Below are positions 24,065 through 32,417 of a stretch of 32,512 bases of DNA, piece after piece. Under the pieces are notes generated by a model that did not search any database, was not told where the DNA came from, and saw only the letters and a program-made list of their open reading frames with translations. How positions within the stretch are numbered: the first letter of the stretch is position 1; each line of letters opens with the position of its first letter. The DNA comes from Streptomyces sp. PT12 (GTDB lineage: Bacteria; Actinomycetota; Actinomycetes; Streptomycetales; Streptomycetaceae). The stretch covers positions 1-32,512 of the forward strand of contig NZ_QEST01000092.1 of the NCBI RefSeq assembly GCF_003311645.1, in the 5' to 3' direction. The translations under genes were made by a program, and so were the position numbers.

Positions 24065-25684
24065 GTGGCAGACACGGCAGACACGGCGGCGGAGAACCAG
24101 GCGCGGGGGAACACCGGCACGGACACCGGCACGGTCCTCGTCGTCGACTTCGGCGCCCAGTACGCGCAGTTGATCGCCCGCCGCGTGCGCGAGGCCCGGG
24201 TGTACAGCGAGATCGTTCCCTCCACCACGCCCGTGGCCGAGATCCTGGCCAGGAGGCCACGGGCCGTGATCCTCTCCGGTGGGCCCGCGTCGGTCTACGC
24301 GGAGAACGCCCCCGGCATCGACCCCGCCCTCTTCGACGCGGGCGTGCCCGTCTTCGGCATGTGCTACGGCTTCCAGCTGATGGCCCAGGCCCTCGGTGGC
24401 ACCGTGGACAACTCGGGGGCCCGCGAGTACGGGCGCACGGTGCTGAGCGTGAGCGTGCCCGACTCCACGCTGTTCGAGGGGACCCCCGTTGAGCAGCAGG
24501 TGTGGATGTCGCACGGCGACGCGTGCTCGGCCGCGCCCGAGGGGTTCACGGTGACGGCCTCGACCGACACCGTTCCCGTCGCGGCGTTCGAGGACGACGA
24601 GCGGCGGCTCTACGGCGTGCAGCACCACCCCGAGGTCCTGCACTCCACCTATGGCCAGCAGGTGCTCGAGCACTTCCTGCACCGAGGCGCCGGGATCGAG
24701 CCTTCCTGGACCACGGGGTCGATCGTGGCCGAGCAGGTCGAGGAGATCCGCGCCAGGGTCGGCGGCAAGCGCGCCATCTGCGCGCTGTCGGGCGGCGTGG
24801 ACTCGGCGGTGGCGGCCGCGCTCGTCCAGCGCGCCATCGGCGACCAGCTGACCTGCGTCTATGTGGACCACGGCCTGATGCGGCAGGGCGAGAGCGAGCA
24901 GGTCGAGAAGGACTTCGTGGCCGCGACCGGCGTGCGGCTGCGCGTCGTCGACGCCGCCGACCGCTTCATCGGCGCGCTGGCCGGGGTGTCGGACCCCGAG
25001 CAGAAGCGGAAGATCATCGGCCGCGAGTTCATCCGGGTCTTCGAGCAGGCCCAGGCCGAGCTGGTCGCCGAGGCGGGCGAGGCGGGGGAGGACGTGGCGT
25101 TCCTCGTCCAGGGCACGCTCTACCCCGACGTCGTCGAGTCGGGCGGCGGCACAGGCACGGCCAGCATCAAGTCGCACCACAACGTCGGCGGGCTGCCTGA
25201 CGACCTGGAGTTCGAGCTCATCGAGCCGCTGCGCAGGCTCTTCAAGGACGAGGTGCGCATGGTCGGGCGCGAGCTCGGGCTGCCCGAGGAGATCGTGCAC
25301 CGCCAGCCGTTCCCCGGGCCCGGGCTCGGCATCCGCATCGTCGGCGAGGTGACCCGCGAACGCCTTGACCTGCTGCGCGCGGCCGACGCGATCGTGCGCG
25401 AGGAGCTGACCGGCGCGGGCCTCGACCGGCAGATCTGGCAGTGCCCGGTGGTGCTGCTCGCCGATGTGCGCAGCGTCGGCGTCCAGGGCGACGGCCGCAC
25501 GTATGGCCACCCCGTGGTGCTGCGGCCCGTGACGTCCGAGGACGCGATGACGGCCGACTGGTCGAGGCTGCCCTACGACCTGCTGGCGAGGATCTCCACC
25601 CGGATCACCAACGAGGTCCACGACATCAACCGAGTCACGCTCGACATCACCAGCAAGCCGCCCGGCACCATCGAGTGGGAGTGA
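24065..25684 (+). CDS. guaA: GMP synthase (glutamine-hydrolysing)
   Basis: The complete 539-residue enzyme aminates XMP to GMP with glutamine and ATP. The N-terminal class I glutamine amidotransferase has its nucleophile Cys in FGMCYGFQ and His/Glu in GVQHHPEV. The ATP pyrophosphatase domain has the PP-loop [15 protein letters not shown]. The C-terminal dimerisation domain ends KPPGTIEWE. The start is GTG 24065 with GAAAGG upstream. The frame is open further 5' but covers the G-rich repeat. The first 22 residues ([20 protein letters not shown]) are a variable extension. It works after GuaB in the same pathway. Only 13 bases separate its stop from the convergent regulator gene. Confidence 0.98.
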   Translation: MADTADTAAENQARGNTGTDTGTVLVVDFGAQYAQLIARRVREARVYSEIVPSTTPVAEILARRPRAVILSGGPASVYAENAPGIDPALFDAGVPVFGMCYGFQLMAQALGGTVDNSGAREYGRTVLSVSVPDSTLFEGTPVEQQVWMSHGDACSAAPEGFTVTASTDTVPVAAFEDDERRLYGVQHHPEVLHSTYGQQVLEHFLHRGAGIEPSWTTGSIVAEQVEEIRARVGGKRAICALSGGVDSAVAAALVQRAIGDQLTCVYVDHGLMRQGESEQVEKDFVAATGVRLRVVDAADRFIGALAGVSDPEQKRKIIGREFIRVFEQAQAELVAEAGEAGEDVAFLVQGTLYPDVVESGGGTGTASIKSHHNVGGLPDDLEFELIEPLRRLFKDEVRMVGRELGLPEEIVHRQPFPGPGLGIRIVGEVTRERLDLLRAADAIVREELTGAGLDRQIWQCPVVLLADVRSVGVQGDGRTYGHPVVLRPVTSEDAMTADWSRLPYDLLARISTRITNEVHDINRVTLDITSKPPGTIEWE

Positions 25685-25697
25685 GCCCGCGCGGGGT

Positions 25698-26471
25698 TCA
25701 CACCAGGCGGCGGGCCGCCGCCCAGCGGGTCAGCTCGTGGCGGTTGGAGAGCTGGAGCTTGCGCAGCACGGCCGAGACATGGCTCTCCACCGTCTTCACC
25801 GAGATGAACAGCTCCTTGCCCACCTCCTTGTACGCGTAGCCCCTGGCGATCAGCCGCAGCACCTCGCGCTCCCGCTGGGTGAGCCGGTCCAGGTCCTCGT
25901 CTACGGGGGCCGCGTCGGACGAGGCGAACGCGTCGAGCACGAAGCCCGCAAGGCGCGGCGAGAACACGGCGTCCCCCTCCGCCACCCGGAAGATCGCGTC
26001 CACCAGGTCGGCACCGGTGATCGTCTTGGTGACATAGCCCCGCGCGCCGCCGCGGATCACGCCGATCACGTCCTCGGCCGCGTCCGAGACCGAGAGCGCC
26101 AGGAAACGCACCGCGTCGTCCGCCGCCGACATCAGCGGGGCGCTGCGCCGCAGCACCTCCACGCCGCCGCCGCCCGGCAGGTGCACATCGAGCAGCACCA
26201 CGTCGGGGCGCGCGGCCTTGATCACGGTCACCGCTTGGTCGACGTCGCCCGCCTCCCCGACGACCTCGACCCCGGTCTCCTCGGTGCGGCCGATCTCCGC
26301 CCGCACCCCGGCGCGGAACATCCGGTGGTCGTCCACCAGCACCACCCGGGCCAGGGGCCGCTCCGCCCCGCCGCTCGAACCCTGCCCGCTCGAACCCTGC
26401 CCGCTCGAACCCTGCCCGCTCGAACCGTGCCCGCTCGAACCGTGCCCGCTCGAACCGTGCCCGCTCGTCAT
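25698..26471 (-). CDS. NarL/LuxR-family response regulator with repeat N terminus
   Basis: The 257-residue protein has a receiver domain (about 40-165) with acidic pair Asp47-Asp48 in VVLVDDHRMF, phosphoacceptor Asp95 in VVLLDVHLPG and Lys in GYVTKTI, and a LuxR helix-turn-helix (about 190-250, LTQREREVLRLIARGYAYKE). Residues 4-34 are three GHGSS and three GQGSS repeats encoded by 15-bp DNA repeats, absent from ordinary receivers. Its ATG overlaps the stop of the upstream histidine kinase (ATGA), so the pair is translationally coupled. The DNA targets are unknown; the divergent PspC/LiaF-like gene is the obvious candidate. Confidence 0.93.
   Translation of the reverse strand: MTSGHGSSGHGSSGHGSSGQGSSGQGSSGQGSSGGAERPLARVVLVDDHRMFRAGVRAEIGRTEETGVEVVGEAGDVDQAVTVIKAARPDVVLLDVHLPGGGGVEVLRRSAPLMSAADDAVRFLALSVSDAAEDVIGVIRGGARGYVTKTITGADLVDAIFRVAEGDAVFSPRLAGFVLDAFASSDAAPVDEDLDRLTQREREVLRLIARGYAYKEVGKELFISVKTVESHVSAVLRKLQLSNRHELTRWAAARRLV
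26375..26464 (-). repeat. 15-bp tandem repeat at the response regulator N terminus
   Basis: CTCGAACCCTGCCCG and the variant CTCGAACCGTGCCCG alternate for about six units, coding GQGSS and GHGSS on the minus strand. The two variants are grouped three and three, which suggests stepwise expansion. Confidence 0.9.
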
Positions 26472-27727
26472 TCCGATCGCTCCATCGTCAGCTCGACCTC
26501 CGTGCCCTCGCCCGGTGTGGACCTCACCCGCGCCCTGCCGCCGTTGCGCTGCATCCGGCCGATGATGGACTCGCGCACGCCCATTCGGTCGGCCGGGACC
26601 GCGTCGGGGTCGAACCCCGGGCCCCGGTCGCGCACCGACACGAAGACGGTACGCCCCTCGACCTCAGCGAACACCCGCACGGGACCGCCCTCGCCACCGT
26701 ACTTGGCGGCGTTGACCATCGCCTCGCGCGCGGCCTGGAGCAGCGGGAGCAGCGGCTCGTCGAGCGGGCAGTCCCCGACGCACACCACCTCGATGGGCAC
26801 CCCGTGGTGGTCCTCCACCTCCGCGACCGTGCTCCGTACCGACTCGGCGAACGTGCCGGGCTCGTCGTCCTCCTCGGGCTGCGCGGGGCGCTCGGCCGAC
26901 TTGTACAGCCACGCGCGCAGGTCGCGCTCCTGGGCGCGGGCGAGCCTGGCGACCTCGCGGGGCCGCTCGGCGTTCCGCTGGATCAGGGTGAGGGTGTGCA
27001 GCACCGAGTCGTGGATGTGCGCGGCCACCTCGGCGCGCTCCTGGGCGCGGATGCGCATCGTGCGCTCCTCGCTGAGGTCCTGCACCATCCGCACGACATA
27101 GGGGCCGACCATCAGCGCGAGCCCGACGAGCAGCGCCACCGACGCCTGGGCGACCAGGGCGAGCCCCTTGCCGTCGCCCGAGGCGCTGCGCCCCACGACG
27201 AACGCGCCCACCCCGCCGCACACCAGCGCGACGCCCGCGCCCGTGCGCGCCAGGGGGAGCCAGCGGCTGCGCCGGGTCGCCTCGGCCCAGTGCGCGCGCC
27301 GGGAGTTGTCCGCCTGGCGCCACACCATGGCCGCGCCGACGCCGATGATCAGCATCGGCCACAGATAGCCGCCCCTGATCGGGAACTGGACGTTCGCGGC
27401 CAGCACGCCGAGCGTCGCCGCGCACACCAGGCCCGCGATCAACTGCCCGCGGTCGGGCCGCTGGAGCAGCCGCCCGCGCGGCGCCACCGGCTTGGCCGCC
27501 GCCGCGCCGAGCGGGACGACGAACCAGAAGATGCCGTACAGCAGCACGCCGAGGCCGTTCGACAGCAGCAGGCCGATGAAGAAGATCCGCACCCACGAGA
27601 CGGGCAGGGCCAGATGTCCCGCCAGACCCTGGGCCACCCCGCCGAGCCAGCGGCCCTCGGCGCTCCGGTACAGCTTTCGCACCGGGGCCTCGTCGAGGCC
27701 CGCGCCTGCGGGGGTGGCGGTCGTCAT
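26468..27727 (-). CDS. Sensor histidine kinase with N-terminal PspC domain
   Basis: The 419-residue protein begins with a PspC domain (about 16-75, WLGGVAQGLAGHLALPVSWVRI and one transmembrane helix) and has several further membrane segments to about 212. The HisKA_3-type dimerisation helix has phosphoacceptor His239 in AAHIHDSVLHTL, and the ATPase domain has N-box EAMVNAAKYGG and G-box DRGPGFDP. There is no large external domain, so it probably senses a membrane or cell-wall state. It shares an ATGA overlap with the response regulator gene downstream and is divergent from another PspC protein. No Shine-Dalgarno is visible before ATG 27727. Confidence 0.93.
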   Translation of the reverse strand: MTTATPAGAGLDEAPVRKLYRSAEGRWLGGVAQGLAGHLALPVSWVRIFFIGLLLSNGLGVLLYGIFWFVVPLGAAAAKPVAPRGRLLQRPDRGQLIAGLVCAATLGVLAANVQFPIRGGYLWPMLIIGVGAAMVWRQADNSRRAHWAEATRRSRWLPLARTGAGVALVCGGVGAFVVGRSASGDGKGLALVAQASVALLVGLALMVGPYVVRMVQDLSEERTMRIRAQERAEVAAHIHDSVLHTLTLIQRNAERPREVARLARAQERDLRAWLYKSAERPAQPEEDDEPGTFAESVRSTVAEVEDHHGVPIEVVCVGDCPLDEPLLPLLQAAREAMVNAAKYGGEGGPVRVFAEVEGRTVFVSVRDRGPGFDPDAVPADRMGVRESIIGRMQRNGGRARVRSTPGEGTEVELTMERSE

Positions 27728-27846
27728 GCGTCGATCGTCACACGAACGGCGTCAAGGCGGCATCAGGGGTGCCCCGGACGCGGCTCAGGGATTCCTCCGG
27801 GGGCACCCCGGATCCGGGCGTGGCGCGGCTGCGTCACCATGGGGGG

Positions 27847-29247
27847 ATGACCGACGACTCCGCGACCGAGGCGCCGCCGTGGCCCTTCGCGCCCCCTGAG
27901 CCCCAGGGGGGGCGCGAGCCGGGGCCCGAGGGCGGCCAGTTGACCCGCAGCCGCCGCCACAAGGTGATCGGCGGCGTGTGCGGAGGGTTCGGCCGGTGCT
28001 ACAACCTCGACCCCGTCATCGTCAGGGTGCCGCTCGCGGTGCTCTCGGTCATCGGGGGCGTGGGCCTGGTGGTGTACGGGGTGGCGTGGCTGCTCGTCCC
28101 GTTCGAGAAGGAGGAGGAGAACGAGGGCCGCCGCATGCTCTCGGGGCGCGTGGAGGGCCCAGGGCTCACCGCCCTGCTGTTCATCGTCGCCGGGTGCGGG
28201 CTCATGCTCGCCTCGCTCGGCCGCGACGGCTCGGGCACGGGATCGTCGGTGATGCTGCTTGGCGCGGTCGTCGGGGTCGCGCTGTGGCAGCGCAGGCGCG
28301 ACGCGACGCGCGGCGCGCTCGCCGATGGCGCGCCCGTGGACGAGGCGACCGCGCAGGTCGTCGCCGAGGCGCCGCCCGAGGCGCACGCCCCGCCCGCCCC
28401 GCACGGGCCCGCGTGGTGGCACGGCCACGGGCCGCCGGGCGGCCCCCGCTATCTGTGGGGCCCGGCCGACGTGTCGCCGGGGGACCTGCCGCCGCCCGCC
28501 TCGCCGCCCGGCGTCCCGCACGGCCTCCCGCACGGGGAACGCCCGCGCGAGCCATGGCCCGTTCCGCCGCCGCGCTCGCCGGTACCGCCCCAGGAGTCCG
28601 AGGCCAGGCTCGGCGGGCCCGTGCTGCTGCTCGCGCTGTGCGCCGCGGTGCTCGGCACGGCCGCCGCGTGGGAGCGCGAGCCGCTCGGCACGACGCTCGT
28701 CATCGGCCTCGCGTCCGCGCTCGCGGTGTTTGGGGCGGGGTTCGTGCTCAGCGCGTTCTGGGGGCGCCTCGGCGGCGGCACCGTGGTCGCGGTTGTCACG
28801 ACGGGCGTGCTGCTCGCTGGCGCCTCGGTCCTGCCGGAGAACATCACGACGAGCTGGGCCGACACCCGCTGGAGTCCATCGACCGCTTCGGCCGTCCGCG
28901 ACGGGTACGAGCTGGGCTCGGGCAACGCCGTGCTCGACCTCAGCGCGATCGAGCTCGCCCCGGGAGAGGGCGTGAGCACGGGCGTCGAGGCGGGGGCAGG
29001 GCAGGTGCGGGTGGTCGTGCCGCTCGGCGCCGAGGTCACGGTGCACACGGAGGTCGGCGTGGGCGCGTTCGAGTACGCCCCGCCGCACACGCTCGTGAGC
29101 CGGGGCTCCGACGCCGACGAGACGTGGGGCGGCATCGACCAGCGGCGGACGGAGACCTATGCCCCGCCGGACGGCGTCGAGCCTGGCGGCACGGTCGAGC
29201 TGCGCCTTGAGATGGGCCTCGGATTCATCGCGTTGGAGCGGGGATGA
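27847..29247 (+). CDS. PspC-domain membrane protein with LiaF-like C terminus
   Basis: The 466-residue protein starts with a PspC domain (about 38-90, KVIGGVCGGFGRCYNLDPV then VYGVAWLLVPF). A second hydrophobic pair lies at about 105-140, then a Pro/His-rich cytoplasmic linker and three more hydrophobic segments (about 258-330). The soluble C-terminal part resembles the LiaF/cell-wall-active-antibiotic response domain: NAVLDLSAIEL, GAGQVRVVVPLGAEVTVHTEVGVG. LiaF-type proteins modulate cell-envelope stress kinases, which fits the divergent PspC kinase and regulator. The start is ATG 27847 directly after a G-run. A small membrane protein gene overlaps its stop by four bases. Confidence 0.88.
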   Translation: MTDDSATEAPPWPFAPPEPQGGREPGPEGGQLTRSRRHKVIGGVCGGFGRCYNLDPVIVRVPLAVLSVIGGVGLVVYGVAWLLVPFEKEEENEGRRMLSGRVEGPGLTALLFIVAGCGLMLASLGRDGSGTGSSVMLLGAVVGVALWQRRRDATRGALADGAPVDEATAQVVAEAPPEAHAPPAPHGPAWWHGHGPPGGPRYLWGPADVSPGDLPPPASPPGVPHGLPHGERPREPWPVPPPRSPVPPQESEARLGGPVLLLALCAAVLGTAAAWEREPLGTTLVIGLASALAVFGAGFVLSAFWGRLGGGTVVAVVTTGVLLAGASVLPENITTSWADTRWSPSTASAVRDGYELGSGNAVLDLSAIELAPGEGVSTGVEAGAGQVRVVVPLGAEVTVHTEVGVGAFEYAPPHTLVSRGSDADETWGGIDQRRTETYAPPDGVEPGGTVELRLEMGLGFIALERG

Positions 29248-29480
29248 GAAAGACGACGGGCGGCAGGCCGCACCGCTTCGAGCCGCCGCGGCTGGTGTTC
29301 GGGCTCGTCGCGCTGACCATCGCGCTGCTGCATGTGCTGCGCGCCACGGGGAACGCCGATGTGCCGCTGCCCGTGCTGTTCGCGCTGCTGCCGCTCGGCC
29401 TGCTGTGCACGGCCGCGGTCGCCATGGCGGCGCTGACGGCGCGGCGCGCGCGGCGCCGCGCCGTCGAGCGCGGGCGCTAG
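29244..29480 (+). CDS. Small two-helix membrane protein, function unknown
   Basis: The 78-residue product has a basic N terminus (MRKTTGGRPHRF), two hydrophobic helices (about 17-34 and 43-65) and a basic tail. Its ATG overlaps the stop of the PspC/LiaF-like gene (ATGA), so translation is coupled and the products may be partners. I recognise no family. Its stop shares the four bases CTAG with the stop of the convergent doxX gene. Confidence 0.8.
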   Translation: MRKTTGGRPHRFEPPRLVFGLVALTIALLHVLRATGNADVPLPVLFALLPLGLLCTAAVAMAALTARRARRRAVERGR

Positions 29481-30031
29481 CCGAACAGCCGTCCGCTCCT
29501 GCGCGCCTGCCGCGCCGCGATGACGCGCTCGGCCGCGATCGGGCCCGCGCCCGCGAGCAGCAGCGTCAGGAAGCCGATCAGGAACGGCAGGTCGGAGCCG
29601 AAGTAGTAAGGGTCGGTGCTCCAGCTGATCGTCAGCCAGAACGCCAGGGCCAGCACCGCGCCGCCCGCCGCCGCCCACCGCGTCGCCAGGCCGATCAGCA
29701 CGCAGCCGCCCACCGCGATCTCGGCCACGGCCGCGCCGTTGACGAAGACCGCGGGGTGGTCGAGGGCCAGGTCGCTCAGCCAGCCCGCCGCGGCCTGGTC
29801 CCTGGACGCGTCGAGCATCCGCTCCACGGTGTCCGCGGTCATCGCGTCGCTGAACGGGCCCGCGTCCGTGAACTTGTCGACGCCCGCGTAGAGGAACGTC
29901 AGCCCGAGGAAGAGGCGCAGCGGCAGCAGCGCGAACCGCGCCGCGCTCTCGCGCAGGCCGCCGCCGGGGCCGCCGGTGCCGGGAAGGAGGCCGCGGGCCG
30001 CGGGCCCGCCCAGTTGTTGCGTCACAGACAT
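29477..30031 (-). CDS. DoxX family membrane protein
   Basis: The 184-residue protein contains the DoxX core: LPLRLFLGLTFLYAGVDKF at about 36-54, then three more hydrophobic helices, including VNGAAVAEIAVGGCVLIGLATRWAA around 97-120, quoted by position only. It resembles the DoxX/TQO small-subunit family, membrane proteins linked in some bacteria to redox balance or thiosulfate-quinone oxidoreductase, but the role in Streptomyces is unclear. The start is ATG 30031 with AAGGTCGG upstream. The upstream region carries a 16-bp repeat array beginning 145 bases before the start. Confidence 0.88.
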   Translation of the reverse strand: MSVTQQLGGPAARGLLPGTGGPGGGLRESAARFALLPLRLFLGLTFLYAGVDKFTDAGPFSDAMTADTVERMLDASRDQAAAGWLSDLALDHPAVFVNGAAVAEIAVGGCVLIGLATRWAAAGGAVLALAFWLTISWSTDPYYFGSDLPFLIGFLTLLLAGAGPIAAERVIAARQARRSGRLFG

Positions 30032-30439
30032 GGCGATGCCGACCTTTCGTATCGGGTGGGGGCCGCTCGGGGGTCGGTGGTGCAGGCCGGACAGTTTGCC
30101 ACGCCGCGCGGGACGCCAGGGACCGGCCGGGCCCGGGTGCGCCCCGCGGGGTCAACCTCCGCTTGCCGATGCCATGTTCGAGCGTGTGAGCGTTCGAGCG
30201 TGTGAACGTTCGAGCATGTGAGCGTTCGGGCCCGTGAACGTTCGGGCCCGTGAACGTTCGGGCCCGTGAGCGTTCGAACGCGTCGGCGTCGCGCACCCGG
30301 GGCGGGACCGCCTCATCGGGGACCGCACTCTTGAGATATACCCGCGAACGCCTCTCGCCGCCCGCCGCGGGCGGGCCTTCCCCGGCCGGGGGCCCGGCGC
30401 GCCCCCACGGGACGCCGGGTCTTGAACCGGCCGGGGGCG
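30032..30439. other. Intergenic region between doxX and the NlpC/P60 gene
   Basis: This 408-base gap contains no supportable gene. It holds the 16-bp repeat array (30176-30287), an AT-containing patch around 30330-30345, and two GC palindromes, CCCGCC-GCG-GGCGGG (30361-30375) and CCCCGGCCGGGG (30380-30391), which probably terminate the minus-strand NlpC/P60 transcript. Confidence 0.6.
30176..30287. repeat. 16-bp tandem repeat array upstream of doxX
   Basis: Six complete units of GTTCG(A/G)GC(G/A/C)(T/C)GTGA(A/G)C start at 30176, 30192, 30208, 30224, 30240 and 30256, with a degenerate seventh at 30272. Where units ending GAAC join the next GTTC, the junction is the palindrome GAACGTTC. Units 4-6 also contain GGGCCC. 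Sixteen is not a multiple of three, so it is not a coding repeat, and there are no spacers. Confidence 0.95.
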
Positions 30440-31483
30440 TTACGCCGGTCGGGTGGCCGCGGCGAACGGCATCGAGTCGACCGGGGCCATGCGGACCGGG
30501 GTGCCCGCGCGCGAGGCGTGGATGATCTGGCCGTCGCCCACGTAGATGCCCACGTGGCTGATCCCCGAGTAGTAGAAGACCAGGTCGCCAGGGGCCAGCT
30601 CGGCGCGGGAGACGCGGGTGCCCGCGTCGACCTGGGCGTAGCTCGTGCGCGGCAGCGCGACGCCCGCCGCGCGCCACGCGGCCTGGGTCAGGCCCGAGCA
30701 GTCGAACGCGTCGGGACCCGTGGCGCCCCACCCATACGGCTTGCCCAGCTGCGCGTAGGCGTAGCCCACCGCGGCCGCCGCCCTTGGGCTGGTCGCGACG
30801 GCCGCGCTCGCGGGGGCGACCGGCCCTTGGCGCTCCTCGCCGAGCAGCCGCTCGCGCTCCTTGGCGGTCCTGGTGGCCAGCAGTTCCTCCGCCTCGTCGA
30901 TGCGGTCGTCGATCACCTCGCGCTGCTCGGCCGCGCGCTCGCGCGCCTCGGCCAGCGCCTCGGCGCGGTCCTCGGCCTCCTCGCGCAGCCGCTCGATGTC
31001 GCGGACGCGCCGCTCGACATCGCGCAGGGCCCTGGCCCTGCCGACGTCGCCGCGGTCCACCAGGTCGGCGCGGCGCAGGAAGTCCTCGGGGTCGGCGGAC
31101 AGCGCGAGCTGGAGCGCGGCGGGCAGGCCGCCGGTGCGGTACTCGGCGCCCGCCTGGGAGCCGAGCGCGTCGCGCGCCTCGTTCAGCTCGGCGGTGCGGC
31201 GGGCGGCGCGGTCGCGCAGGTCGTCGAGGTCGGCCTCGGCCTCCTCGGCCGCCTCGGTCGCGGCGTTGAACGCCTCGGTGGCCTCCTCGGCCTCGGCGTG
31301 CAGCGCGTCCACGCGCTCCTCAACCTCGGCGAGCGTCGGCTCGGGCTCGGCCAGGGCCGAGCCGTCGAGCGCGGTGGCCGACGCGGCGCCCGCCAGGGTC
31401 AGCGTCGCGGCAGCGCGGAGGGCGACGGGCATGGGTTTTCGGTGCGTCCGCCGCCACAGGAGGTTCTTCCGATGCTTGGCCAT
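30440..31483 (-). CDS. Secreted NlpC/P60 peptidoglycan endopeptidase
   Basis: The 347-residue protein starts with a basic region and a signal peptide (hydrophobic about 20-38, cleavage probably after ALA near 45). A long coiled coil follows (about 50-230, rich in Ala/Glu/Arg). The NlpC/P60 domain (about 235-347) has catalytic Cys262 in DAFDCSGLTQ, His310 in SHVGIYVGDG, and a third polar residue in IIHAS. Such enzymes cut D-Glu-diaminopimelate bonds in wall peptides; the coiled coil often keeps them inactive until activated. ATG 31483 was chosen for the signal peptide. It has no Shine-Dalgarno, but TAGCGT lies eight bases upstream, so the mRNA may be leaderless. Confidence 0.93.
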   Translation of the reverse strand: MAKHRKNLLWRRTHRKPMPVALRAAATLTLAGAASATALDGSALAEPEPTLAEVEERVDALHAEAEEATEAFNAATEAAEEAEADLDDLRDRAARRTAELNEARDALGSQAGAEYRTGGLPAALQLALSADPEDFLRRADLVDRGDVGRARALRDVERRVRDIERLREEAEDRAEALAEARERAAEQREVIDDRIDEAEELLATRTAKERERLLGEERQGPVAPASAAVATSPRAAAAVGYAYAQLGKPYGWGATGPDAFDCSGLTQAAWRAAGVALPRTSYAQVDAGTRVSRAELAPGDLVFYYSGISHVGIYVGDGQIIHASRAGTPVRMAPVDSMPFAAATRPA

Positions 31484-31625
31484 GGAGGAGGACGCTAGAC
31501 CGGCCGAGGGACCCCTCACGGCCATCCGATCGGCATTGGCGGCAATCGTCCGCATCACGGCGACCGGTGACCGTCTGCCCGCTCACCTCATGGCGCTGAG
31601 TGATCGGTCGTGTCGTATCGGCGAC

Positions 31626-32417
31626 CTAAGGGGCCGACTCGATCAACTGGTCGAGCAGCTCCCTGAATTCGTCGAGCGGCCGCGCGCCCTCGATCGCCTG
31701 CCCGTTGATCATGAACGAGGGGGTGCTGCTGACCCCCAGGTCGAACCCCTCGTCGGCGTCCCGCTGGACCGCGTCGAACGCCTCGTCCGACTCCATGTCC
31801 GCCGCGAACCTGTCCACGTCGGCCACCCCGGCCTCTTCGGCGAGCGCCCGCGCCCCTTCCTCCTCGAACCGCCCGCTGTCCCGGTGGAACTCCTCGCCGA
31901 GCGCGGCCGCGTAGAACTCCCAGAAGCGCCCCTGCCGCCCCGCCGCCCACGCCGCGCGCGCCGCGGCGTCGGACTCGGGGCCGTTGATCGGATAGTTGCG
32001 GAACTCGATCCGCACGTCGCCGCTCTCCACATACTCGGCCACCAGCGCGTCATGCGTCTGGCGGGCGTGGATGCCGCTGAACGCGTCCTGGAAGTCGACG
32101 TATTCGATCATCACGACCGGCGCGTCCGCGTCGCCGAGCGCCAGCGGGTCGTCCGCGTCCCTGCGGGCCACGTCGAGCGCGGGGTGGTCCGAGGGCAGCG
32201 GCTGCACCGACGCGTCACCCTCGCCGTCTGCGCCCCCACCCCCGTCCGCTTCGCCGCCCGAGAGCGCCGAGAGGCCGCCCACCGCGAGCACGCACACGAG
32301 GAACGCCGCGATCAGCGCCGCCGCGAGCCGCCGCGGCGCGTTCCCCCGCCCACGCGCCTGGGGCCGCGCGGGCTCGCGCGGCTTCTGCTTGGGCTTCCTG
32401 GTCCGTGAGACAGGCAT
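31626..32417 (-). CDS. Membrane-anchored DsbA-like thioredoxin-fold protein lacking CXXC
   Basis: The 263-residue protein has a basic N terminus, one transmembrane helix (about 31-53), an acidic linker, and a DsbA-type thioredoxin domain from about 95. The strand VVMIEYVDFQ leads into the active-site position, which normally reads C-P-x-C, but here is D111-A-F-S114. Both cysteines are absent, and the mature domain has none at all. The cis-Pro loop is retained (SSTPSFMING), as are the helical insertion and the RFWEFYAAL segment. Thiol oxidation or isomerisation is therefore impossible by the usual mechanism, and a binding or chaperone role is more likely. ATG 32417 follows TACGCT by six bases, suggesting a leaderless mRNA. 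Confidence 0.88.
   Translation of the reverse strand: MPVSRTRKPKQKPREPARPQARGRGNAPRRLAAALIAAFLVCVLAVGGLSALSGGEADGGGGADGEGDASVQPLPSDHPALDVARRDADDPLALGDADAPVVMIEYVDFQDAFSGIHARQTHDALVAEYVESGDVRIEFRNYPINGPESDAAARAAWAAGRQGRFWEFYAAALGEEFHRDSGRFEEEGARALAEEAGVADVDRFAADMESDEAFDAVQRDADEGFDLGVSSTPSFMINGQAIEGARPLDEFRELLDQLIESAP

Noticed and set aside
23756-25621. 621-residue minus-strand frame over guaA
   Set aside because: Antisense shadow of GMP synthase without domains.
24065-25684. Missing catalytic residue in GuaA
   Set aside because: The Cys is present in GMCYGFQ; Phe in place of the common Met next to Gln is a mild variant and not a loss of function.
30176-30287. CRISPR array
   Set aside because: The 16-bp units are contiguous, with no spacers, and there are no cas genes in the window.
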